NCBI RefSeq assembly: GCF_024166365.1
Contig: NC_064843.1
Span: 62,892,532 to 62,956,531, forward strand
Reading direction: 5' to 3'
Source of the DNA: Elephas maximus indicus
Lineage: Eukaryota; Chordata; Mammalia; Proboscidea; Elephantidae
DNA length: 64,000 bases
The stretch's first letter is position 1. Each line of letters starts with the position of its first letter. Below the pieces are notes generated by a model. The model was given only the letters and a program-made list of their open reading frames with translations. It was not told the DNA's origin and did no database searches. Below are positions 45,301 through 57,300 of the stretch, piece by piece. A program made the position numbers and the translations under genes.

Positions 45301-48300
45301 CGTTGATAAAGTCAGATTTGTCTGTTCTGTTGCTTGTACTTTCAGTGTCGTATCTGATTCTCTCTTGCTGAAAACTGGATTCCAAAGCATGACCCGCATG
45401 TTTGCCTGGGCTCTTCTTGTATGTTTTTCTTGTATATGGTGTGAGTGGTGTGTCCAGGTTCATTCTTTTGTTTACGGAAATTCAGTTTTCCCAGCACCAT
45501 GTATTAAAGAGGTTTTTCTTTTATAATGGACTTGGCACCCTTGTTAAAAATCATTTGATCATAGATGGATGAATTTATCTCTGGACTCTGGATTCTATTC
45601 ATTGGTCTGTATTTCACTGTACCGGTATCAGAATGTTTTGATTACTGTGGCTTTATAATCTGTTTTGACATTGGCAAATGTGAGTCTACCTACTTTGTTC
45701 TTCTTCTTCAAGATTGTTTTGGCTATTTGGAGGACCCGTACAGTTCCATATAAAATTGAGGATTGAATTTTCCATTTCTGCAAAGAAGGCTGTTGGAATT
45801 TTATAAGTATTGTGTTGAACATATAGATTGCTTTAGGTAGTATAAACCTAGTGCTGTAGAGTCGCTTCCGACTCATGGCAACCCTGTAGGATGTAGAACT
45901 GCCCCATGGAGTTTCCAAGGAGCACCTGGCGGATTCGAACTGCCAACCCTTTGGTTAGCAGCCATAGCACTTAACCACAATGCCACCAGGGTTTCCTGAG
46001 GTAGTATGCCCAGTGCCTTCGAGTCGATTCTGACTCTTAGTGACCCTATAGGACAGAGTAGAACTGCCCCATGGAGTTCCCAAGGAGCGCCTGGCGGATT
46101 TGAACTGCCGACGCTTGGGTTAGCAGCCGTAGCACTTAACCTATCTTAATGATAGTGAAACCTTTAAGCGCTGGAACTCATTGGGACTGCTTTGTTTTTC
46201 CAGGTCTCACAAGTTTTCTGCCGTTGACCGGGTGCAGTCATACCACTTCTTTATCACTTGTTTTAGTGGAAGATATTTTAATTTTTCTTCTCTGGCAGAT
46301 TTCCACCTTACACAGGTTCCAGCTTTCACAGGTTTTACTGTATTAAGTCTTCCAATCCATGAGCGTGAAATGTCCTTACATTTATTTATATCACTAATGC
46401 TTTATAGTTTTCAGTGTACAAGCCTTTCACTTCCTAGTTAAATTTATTCCTAGGTATTTCATTATTGTTTCCTTAATTTCCTGGTCACATTGCTCATTGC
46501 TGACGTATAAAAACCTGATTAATTTTTGTATGTTGGCCTTGTATTCTGCCACTTTGCTGAGTTCATTTATTAGCTCTAGTAGCTTTCTTGTGGATTCTTT
46601 GGGGTCTTTTATGTACAGGGTCCTGTCATCTGTGAAAAGGGATAGTTTTATTTTCTCCTTCCTGATTTGGATACATTTTATTTCTTTTCCTTGCCTGATT
46701 GCTCTGGCTAGAACTTCCAGTACAATATTGAATAGCAGTGGTGAGAGCTGGCATCCATATCTTGTTCATGGTTGTAAGCTGAGAATCTTAGCCTTTCTCC
46801 ATAGAGCATGGTGTTAGCTATGGGTTTTTCATAAATGCCCTTTCATCTTGAGGAATTTCCCTTCTGTTCCTATCTTGTTGAGTGTTTTTATCATGAAAGG
46901 GTGTTGGAGTTTGTCAGATGCATTCTCTGTGTCGATTGAGATGATCGTGTGATTATTTTGTTGTTGTTCTACTGATGCAGTGTATTGGTTGATTTTCTAG
47001 TGTTGAACTACCCTTGCATTCCTGAGATAAATCCCACTTGACTGTAGTATATAATCCTTTCAGTACGCTTTTGGATTTGGTTTGGTACCATTTTGTTGAG
47101 GACTTCTGCAGTTATGGTCCTAAGGGATGTTGGTCTGTAGTTTTTTTGTTTTGTTTTAATTTATTTTTTAGTTGAGAATATATACAACAAAACATACACC
47201 AATTCAGTAGTTTCTGCTTGTACAATTCAGTGACATTGAGTATGTTCTTTTGAGTTGTGCAGCCATTCTCACCCTCCTTTTCTGAGTTCCTTTCTTACTG
47301 ACATAAACTCACTGCCCCCTTAAGTTCCTGTCTCATCTTTCAAGTTGCTGTTGTCAGTTTGATCTCAGATAGATGGTTTTTAAAAGAGCATAATGCTCAA
47401 GGCAGATTTTTTTTTTTTTTTTTTGTACACCTGTTTGGTGTTAAGAAGATGTTGGGATATTTTTGGTTTGAGGTTTAAAGATGTTCTCAGGGCAATGGTT
47501 TTGGAGGCTCATCTAGCCTCTATGACTGCAGAAAATCGGGATTCCATGAGAATTTGAAATTCTGTTCTTCATTTTCGCCGTTTTGATCAGAATTCTTCCG
47601 AAGAATCCTTGATCAGAATGTTCGGTAATGGTAGCCAGGCACCATCCAGTTCTTCTGATCTCGTGACAAAGGAGGCAGTTGTTCATGGAGGGAATTAGCC
47701 GCACATTCTATATCCTTCTGCTATTCCTGACTCTCCCTCTTCCTCTGTTGCTTCAGGCAAATAGAGACCAGTCGCCGTGCCTTGGATGGCTGCTTGTGAG
47801 ATTTTAAGACCCCAGGCAGTACACAACGAACTAGTAGGGAGAACAGAAATGCTGAACATGTTTAAGGCCAGTTCACTGGGATGTCCCGTGAAACCATGAC
47901 CCTAAACCTCGAAACCAAGGCACCAGATTCGGTGAGAAGCTTGGTTGTACACAAGCAGCCTCAGCAGCTGCTCTGCCTTTTTTTTTTTTTGGTCGGTGTA
48001 GTATGTAGTTTTCTTTTGACCTATCAAGGTAATGCTAGCCTTAGAGAATGAGTTCCTATGTGACTGCTTCACATAGAAGTGTTTGCCTCTGTTTTTTGGA
48101 AAAGTTTAAGAAAGATTGGGGCCACTTTTTCTATCAGTGTTTGGTAGAAATCCTCAGTGAAGCCATCTTGCCTAGAAGTTTTGGGAGGTTTTTGATGACT
48201 GATTCAATTTCTTCACTTCTTACGGGTTTGTTGAGATCTTCTATTTCTGTGTGAGTTAGTGCGCTAAATTTGTGTTTCTAGGAATTTGTCCATTCCATCT

Positions 48301-51300
48301 AGGTTGTGTAATTTGTTGGTGTACAATTACTTAAACCAAAAAACCAAACCCAGTGCCGTCGAGTCGATTCCGACTCATAGCGACCCTACAGGACAGAGTG
48401 GAACTGCCCCATAGAGTTTCTAGGGAGCGTCTGGCGGATTCGAACTGCCGACCTTTGGTTAGCAGCCGCAGCACCTAACCGCTGTGCCCCCAGGGGTTCC
48501 TACAGTTACTTATGATCCTTTTTATTTCGGTACAGCTGGTTGTTAAGTCTCCAGTTTCATTTCTGAGTTTAGATATTTGTATCATCTCTCTTTTTTTTCC
48601 TTTGTCAATTTAGCTGAAGTTTTGTTGGTTTTATTAATCTTTAAAAACAAACCAGCTGGTTTCATTGATTTTTCTCTATTCTGTTTCCTTTATCTTTGCC
48701 ATAATCTTTGTTATTTCCTTCCTCTGGTGCTTTGGGTTTCGTTTGCTCTTCTTTTTCTAGTTCCTCAAGTTGTAGAGCCAGGCTTTTGATTTGGGGTCTT
48801 CCTTTTTTAATGTAGGTGTTCACTGTCATAAATGTCCCTCTGAGCACTGCTTTTGCTGTCCCAATAAGTTTTGATATGCCATGCTTTGTTTTCATTCATC
48901 TGTAAGCATTTTCTGATTTCTTCCTTGACTCCTGGTTGTTTAATTTCCATATATTTGTGTATTTCCAGCTTTTTTGTTATTAATATCTTAATTTCACTGC
49001 ATAATGGCCTGAGAATATACTTCGTATAATTTCAGATTTTTTAAATTTATCGAAGCTTGCTTTGTGAATTAATATCTATCCTGGAGAATGATCCATGTGC
49101 ACTGGAGATGAATGTGTGCCGTTGTTGGGTGGAGTGTTCTGTATGGTGTTGGTTTGAAGTGCCATTCAGGTCTTTTACTTCTTTATTGATCTCTCTAGAT
49201 GTTCTGTCTCTTATTGAAAGTGGTTTATTGAAGCTTCAAGCTAATATTTTATTTTTTAAGTAAATTACCCAGGCTCTAACCAGATAATCACTGTACTTCA
49301 CCTTCCTTGCTGCTGCTTTTTTTTTTTTTTCTTTAGGTGAAGGTTTACAGAGCAAATTAGTTTCTCTTTAAACAGGTCATACACGTACTGTTTTGTGACC
49401 TTGATTGCCAACCCTATGATGTGTCAGCCCTCTCCCCTTCTGGACCTTGGGTTCCACGTTACCAGCTTTCTTGTTCCCCTCCTGCCTTCTTGTCCTTTGC
49501 CCCTGGGCTGGTGTGCCCATTAAGTCTTGTCTTGTTTATGGGCCTGTCTAATCTTTGGCTGAAGTGTGAACCTCAAGAGTGACTTCAGTATTGGGTTAAA
49601 AGGGTGTCTGGGGGCTGTACTCTTGGGATTTCTCCAGTCTGTCAGACCAGTAAGTCTAGAATTTTTTTTTTTTTTTTGCCAGTTAGAATTTTGCTCTCCA
49701 TTTTTCTCTACTTCTGACTGGGACTCTCTATTGTGATCCCTGTCAGAGCAGTTGGTGATAGTAGTTGTGCTGGACTCAGTCTGGTAGAGGCTGTGGTAGT
49801 TTGGTCCATTGGTCCTTTGGACTAATCTTTTCCTTGTGTCTTCGCTTTTCTTCATTCTCCCTTGTTCCAGACAGGGTGGGATCAGTGGAGTATCTTAAAT
49901 GGCCAGTCATAAACTATTAAGATCCCAAATGCTACTCAACAAAGTAGGATGTAGAATATTTTCTTTATAAATATATGTTATGCCAACCAACTAATATTTT
50001 AAAGCTGTTTTATTTCTCCTTTCAGTTCTATCATTGCTTGCTTTATATGTTTTGGGACTCTGAAGTTAGGTGCATATATAATTGTTATATATTGTCGATA
50101 AACTGACCCCTTTATCATCCTATCAGGAGCTTGATAGCACGGTGGATAAAGTGCTCAGCTGTTAACCAGAAGGTTGGCAGTTTGAACCCACCAACTGCTC
50201 TGTTTGAGAAAGATGAGGCAGTCTGCTTCCATAAAGATTTACAGCCTTGGAAACCTTATGGGGCAGCTCTGCTCTGTCCTGTAGGGTTACTTCAAGTGGG
50301 AACCGACTAGACAGTAAATGATTTGGTTTTGATTTTTTTTATGATCATATAGTGCCCCTCTTTATCTCTTATAGTAGATTTTCATTTTAAGTCAATTTTG
50401 TCTGATATTAAAATTGTCACCTCAGGTGTCTTTTAATTATTATTTATATGGAATATTTTTACCATCCTTTCACTTTCAACATACTCGTGTCCTTGGGTCT
50501 AAGATGTGTCTCTCGTGAGCAAGATATGGTTTGATGATTAGATTTTTTTTTTTAATTTTAATTCATTCTGCCATCTCTGCCTTTTTATTGGAGTATTTAG
50601 TCTGTTTGCATTCACTAATTAAGGAAGGACTTACTTTGCCACATTGTGATTTTTTTTGTGTCCTATACCTTCTTTGTCCCTTATTTTCTTAAAATACTAC
50701 CAACTTTTGTTTGTAGATTTTTTTTTTTTTCCCTACTCAATTTTTTTTTAGATGTTTTCTTTTTGGCTACCATGTGTATTACATTTAATGTCTTACATTT
50801 GTGACAACCTGCATTAAATGGTATAAACTTCAACAACATACAAACACTGTACCTATACCATTCCTGCCTCCCTCATCCCCCTCCCCGTTTATAGTATTGT
50901 TTCACCAACTACATTTCAAAAACTATTTTCTCTCAAAATCCCGTGCCCCATAAAAAAGAATAACATATATTTATATGTATTTTTTTTATGTCTTTGTTAT
51001 TGTAAAGCATGAAGGACATAACCACTGAATTACCAAGCAAAAAATACTTAAAAACTTGCTCATTTACTTGCCTGTGCGGTTATCTTCAACGGAGATCTTT
51101 TTTTCCATGCATGGGTTGAAGTTACTTTTTCATATTCTTTGCTATCTGAAGGACTGCTTTTAGCGTTTCTAGTAGGACAAGTCTAGTGCTTGTAAACTTT
51201 CACAACTGTTTTAACGTGGAAATTTCTTAATATTTGTTGTCATTCTTGAAGGACAGTTTTGCTGGACACACTATTCTTGGTTGATAGTTCTTTTCTTTCA

Positions 51301-54300
51301 GCACTTTAAATACGTCATTCCATTGCTTTCAGGCCACCAAGTTTTCTGAGGAGCAGTTGACATTGAATCTTACAGGGGGATCCTTTGTATGTGACCATTT
51401 GTTTCTTCGTTGCTGCTGTCAGGATTCTCTTTATTTTTCAAGAGCTTGGTTATAACGTGTCTCAATGTGGATGTCTTTGGGTTTATCCTACCTGGAATTT
51501 GTTGAGCTTGGATTTGGAAGTTTATATCCTTTGTCAGGGTTGGAAATTTTTCTGCCATTATTCAAGTATTCTTTTTATTCGTTTCTCTCTTTTCTTTTTG
51601 GAACTCCTGTGATGTGTATGTTGGTTCACTTCATGTTCCATAATTCCATTAACTGCTCGGCAGTCGTGAGCCTTCTCTGTTGTTGCTCTCTAACCTCCAT
51701 AATTTCAGTTACCTTATCCTTCAGTTCACCGATTCCTCTGCATGCTGAGATGTGTTGTTAAATCCTTCCAACAAGTTTCTCATTTTAGTTATCGCCTCTT
51801 TCAGTTCCAATTTTTGTGTTTGGTTTCTTTTTATAGTGTCTGTCTCTTTATTTAAAATCTTGCTTTATTCATGCATCGTTTTCCTGATTTCCTTTAATTC
51901 ATTGTGTTTACCTTTAGTTCTTTGAACTTGTTTAATATTGCTGTATTATATCCTTTCAGTGTGTTATTTGGGCTTTCTTAAATACGATTTTTTTTTCCTT
52001 TGTATTGTTCATTTGAATGGGCCATGATTTCTGGTTTATGTGACTTGTGATTTTTTTTGTTGAAGCCAGGGCATTAGAATTTTATAAAGTATTAGCTGTC
52101 TCAATTTTCCTGAGTATCTGATGTTTTTGACAGTGCTGCTTTCTGCAAGGAACACTTAGGTGTGTAGAGCTTGGAGACTTTGCTTACTGCTCCCTTTTTC
52201 TCCCTGTGATATTTCCGTTTCAGTCCCAACCAAGCTTTCTGTCTTTCAGCGACTCCCATACAGATGAGAGAAACACTAGTCAATCCATTCTTCAGTCTTT
52301 GATTATCATTCCTTCCCCTGCTCTGCATAAAGTTTTCAGTTCTTTAGTGGCTCCTAAACTGAGCAGAAAGCTCACAGTGAATGAACTGTCCTCCAGCTGG
52401 TGTAGTCCTCAATTGTTTATTGCTGCTCCCTCCCCACTCTGTAGGGGATTATTTATTTCAGAGCTGGAAATTGGGGCCCTTCCCCATGCTCAGGGAAGCT
52501 GTAAGCCTACTGGGACTGTGACAGTCTTCTGTTAACCACGCCAAGAGGGGAAGGAACACCCTAAATGGAGCACTGGGGAGATCTGCCCTGTTTACACTGG
52601 AGCCTGAACTCAGGGCCCTTCTCTGTGCAAAGACAAGGTGTATGTTGCCTGGCCCAGTGGGCTCTGCGGGAGTCTCAGTCTGTGAGCCGCTACAGCTTCC
52701 GTGCCAACAGTGGGGACAATGAAAGAAGTACTTTTTTTTTTTTTACCACAAGAGATTTGTTGTTGAATTGATTCTGTTTGCAGCTCCTTGCTGCTGTCCT
52801 CTGCCCACTGGTTTAATGTTCCTTGTGTTGAGTAGAAACCCCGGTGGCGTAGTGGTTAAGTGCTATGGCTGCTGACCAGAAAGTCGGCAGTTCAAATCCA
52901 CCAGGCGCTCCTTGGAAACCTGATACGGCAGTTCTGTTCTGTCCTGTAGGGTCGCTGTGAGTCAGAATTGACACAATGGCACTGGGTTTTCTGTGCTGAG
53001 TAGATTTTTCATTGTGTTTCTTGATGTACTTGTGGAGTGGATTGGAAACTTAGATGTGTTCGTGCCACCATCTTCCCAGAGGCCTCAGGAACGTTTCATT
53101 TGCAGGTTTGTTGTAAAAGCTGGAGAATCAAATGATGTTGTTGCTTGTGGTCACTGTGCAGGTTCAGGTCACATAGTGTAATTCCGTTTTGTTTCTTGCG
53201 CTGCCTTTACCTTCTTGCTGATGTTGCCTTTCTTTCCCTTCACATTTGTGCCTCCCTCAACTCTTCATTATATTAGATATCATATCAAGTCCTTTTCCTT
53301 TTTGGAGACTCCTTGGGGAGTCTGCTTTTTTCTCTTCCAGTCACACCTGGTTATTCTGTAGGTTTACTGCAAAGCTTCTGAGTTTTTTTATTCACTTCTT
53401 CAACAGAAGGTCTTGTATTCTGGACCATTATATTTCTTGGCTTAATCCTTCCTTTGTTTTTACTTTTCAATTGAATTCTTAAGAAATATGTAGGAGGTGA
53501 ATATTTTGAGTAACGTAGTCCTAAAAGTCTCTGCATTCTACCCTTGTATACGTGGGCACAGAGTTTGAGTTTGAAAATTGTTTGCCCACAAAACTTTGAA
53601 GTCCTTTCTCTTTTGCTTTCTGTCACCCAGTGGTGTTGATGACAAGTCGAAGGTTAACGTGGTTTAGCCAATGCTTATGTAGTGTGCTTGCCATGTACCA
53701 GGTACTGCCATTGGACCTTTACAGGTATTAGCTCGTAAATCCTCATAACAGCCACACGACGAAGCAGTCTTCTTCCTGTTTTTCCTCCTCCTCCTTTTAT
53801 TGTTGTTTTTATTATTATTACAAATGAGGAAAGTGAGGCAGAGTAGTTGAGTAACATACCCACGGTCATTCAGCTGATTAATGTTAGAGCCCTTATTGAA
53901 ACCCAGGAGGCCATGTTCTTAATTTCTCTTTTTCTGCTGCTTTCGTTCTTTTGTAGTTGATCCATGTTTCTTTCTGAAATTTTTAAGGTCTTTATCTTTG
54001 ACAGTGTAAACTTCCATGATTACGTATGTGTGTTGTTGTTGGGTTCTGCCGAGTTGATTCCCATTCATAGCGACCCCACGTGACAGAGTAGAACGGCCCC
54101 ACAGAGTTTTCTTGACTAATCTTTATGGAAGCAGATCACCAGGTCTTCTGCAGAGCTGTTGGGTGGGTTCCGACTGCCAACCTTTGGGTTAGCAGCAAAG
54201 CACTTAACTGTTGTGCCACCAGGGCTCCATTATGTATGTATAGATTTTTTTGAAAACTGAAAATCATTTTGATTAGTACTTGGCCAACTGTTTGAGTCTT

Positions 54301-57300
54301 TATTTCTAAGGAATGCTCTTTGATTATTTCTAGAACTTTTTCTGTCTTCTCTGAACTCTGGATGACTTTCCCCCCAGGTCGATCTATTTTTCTTTTCTCC
54401 TTTCTTCCCTTTTGCTGCTTTATTGAAGTATAATTGACATGTAATAAGCTACACATATTTAAAGTGTACAAATTTAATACTTTTTGGCATATGTATATAT
54501 CCATGACAGCACCATCACAGTCAAGATAATGAACATCACCCCCAAAATGTCCCTTTTTAATTCATCTCTATCCTCACTCATTTCCCCCCATCTTTAACCA
54601 ACCACTGGTTTGCTTTCTGACCCTGGAGATTAGTTTTCATTTTGTGGAATTTTATATAAATGGAATTATATAGATACATCGTTTTTTACCTGGCTTCTTT
54701 CAACTTAGCAAAATTATTTTGAAATTCATCTAGTTGCATGTACCAATAGTTCGTTTCTTTTTATTTGGACAGTAATATGTGATGGGGTATACCACATTTT
54801 ATTTGGACAGTAATATGTGGGTATACCACATTTTATTTGGACAGTAATATGTGATGTGGGTATACCACATTTTATTTGGACAGTAATACGTGATGGGGTA
54901 TACCACATTTTATTTGGACAGTAATACGTGATGGGGTATACCACATTTCATTTGGACAGTAATACGTGATGGGGTATACCACATTTCATTTGGACAGTAA
55001 TACGTGATGGGGTATACCACATTTCATTTGGACAGTAATACGTGATGGGGTATACCACATTTCATTTGGACAGTAATACGTGATGGGGTATACCACATTT
55101 CATTTGGACAGTAATACGTGATGGGGTATACCACATTTCATTTGGACAGTAATACGTGATGGGGTATACCACATTTCATTTGGACAGTAATACGTGATGG
55201 GGTATACCACATTTCATTTGGACAGTAATACGTGATGGGGTATACCACATTTCATTTGGACAGTAATACGTGATGGGGTATACCACGTTTCATTTGGACA
55301 GTAATACGTGATGGGGTATACCACGTTTCATTTGGACAGTAATACGTGATGGGGTATACCACATTTCATTTGGACAGTAATACGTGATGGGGTATACCAC
55401 ATTTCATTTGGACAGTAATACGTGATGGGGTATACCACATTTCATTTGGACAGTAATACGTGATGGGGTATACCACATTTCATTTGGACAGTAATACGTG
55501 ATGGGGTATACCACATTTCATTTGGACAGTAATACGTGATGGGGTATACCACATTTCATTTGGACAGTAATACGTGATGGGGTATACCACATTTCATTTG
55601 GACAGTAATACGTGATGGGGTATACCACATTTCATTTGGACAGTAATATGTGATGGGGTATACCACATTTCATTTGGACAGTAATATGCGATGCGGGTAT
55701 ACCACATTTCATCTGGACAGTAGTATGGGGTATATACCACATTTTATTTGGACAGTAATATGTGATGTGGGTATACCACATTTCATTTGGACAGTAATAT
55801 GTGTTGGGGTATACCACATTTTATTTGGACAATAATATGTGGTGGGGTATATACCACATTTTATTTATGTATTCACCAGTTGATGGACATGTGGATTGTT
55901 TGCAGTTTTTGGCTATTATAAAAAAAACTTGTGTACAAGTTTTCATGTGAATATATGCTTTCATTTCTTTAGGGAAAATACATGCGAGTGAAATGGTTGG
56001 ATTGTATGGTAGATTAAAACAAAACAAAACAAAACAAAAATTACCTGCCAGGCTCATTTCCAAAGTGGTTGTACCATTTTATATTCCATTTATTTTGTCT
56101 TTTGGATAGAGTATTTTTTATGATTTTATTTCCTTTTGGCTTATTAACTACAACTGCTTAGCTCATGCAGTCCGTTCATCCATTCACTAGCTTTCTGGCT
56201 TTGAGAAAGTTAGTTAAACCCTGTGCCTCAGTTTCTTCAATTGTAAAATGGGAGCATTAATAAATGCACCTCATAGGGAGCTCACTTCTGAAAACTAGGA
56301 CCCACCTACCCTCCCCTCTTCCTTATACTGTAATTTTTTCTCGGTAGCAGAAGTAGAGCTTCTTGGTCAGCTACACTCAACATTCACTGAAGAGCTGCAG
56401 CCTGCCTGTGCTGCAACGTGCCTGTGCCCTTAGGCATCAGGGCAAGGGTCAGCCTGCTCAGCGTCCTATTTTTGTAAATAAAGTTTTATTGGAGCACAGC
56501 CACATCCATACACATACATATTGTTTATGGCTGCTTTTGTTCCATAAAGGCAGAGTCCAGTCATTCCAACTCAGATCGCATGGTCAAAAAGTCTGAAATG
56601 TTTACTATCTGGCCTCCTATGGGGCACAAAGAAAGTGGGTTTTTGATTCTTCTCAGTGTGTTAGTTGCTTGGTACAGGAGAGAGGAAAGTACAGACTTCA
56701 GTGTGTAGAGGTAAGATGAAGAGGCAGAGCCTCCTGCCTTTATAGAATTTGTTTTTGTTCAGTTATCAGGTTATCTTCTACCATAGACACCCTCCTCCCC
56801 CCAAGAATTGATTCTTCTGCTTTCCTTACCACTTACTCCACTTACTGCTTCTGATCAAGCCCCTTTTTCTTGGTTCACATCATGTTTGTACAGAGCGCAG
56901 TCTGATCGCTTCCCCGTCATTCTGTCCTTGGTTCACATCATGTTTGTACAGAGCGCAGTCTGATCGCTTCCCTGTCATTCTGTCCTTGGTTCACATCATG
57001 TCTGTACAGAGCGCAGTCTGATCGCTTCTTCCCTGTCATTCTGTTCTTGGTTCGCATCTTGTTTGTACAGAGCGCAGTCTGATCACTTCTTCCCTGTCAT
57101 TCTGTTCCTGGTTCACATCATGTTTGTACAGAGTGCAGTCTGATCACTTCTTCCCTGTCATTCTGTTCTTGGTTCACATCTTGTTTGTACAGAGTGCAGT
57201 CTGATCGCTTCTTCCCTGTCATTCTGTCCTTGGTTCACATCTTGTTTGTACAGAGTGCAGTCTGATCGCTTCTTCCCTGTCATTCTGTCCTTGGTTCACA

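Larger units (their letters stand above)
43450..53005 (-). mobile_element. Old L1 in XRN2 intron 1, broken up by later insertions
   Basis: Complementary L1 sequence runs from the 3' UTR (43450) through the ORF2 3' part (43780-44085, 44310-44415, 44831-45000, 45210-45843), RT (46142-47150, with 'tcctgtcatctgtgaaaag' at 46620-46640 as the FADD region), ORF2 N-terminal part (48010-50640), ORF1 (51230-51990) and 5' UTR (to about 52830). Between these lie nine AfroSINE insertion sites and two L1 tails. The internal order is consistent, so it was one near-complete L1. It is much more diverged than the two intergenic L1s. The last about 60 bp are uncertain. Confidence 0.8.

Noticed and set aside
54726-55835. 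Periodic frames in the 38-bp array that read as a repeat protein ([11 protein letters not shown] type)
   Set aside because: The 38-bp unit rotates through three frames, the frames are interrupted in the homogeneous centre, and the source is antisense L1. No sign of coding selection.
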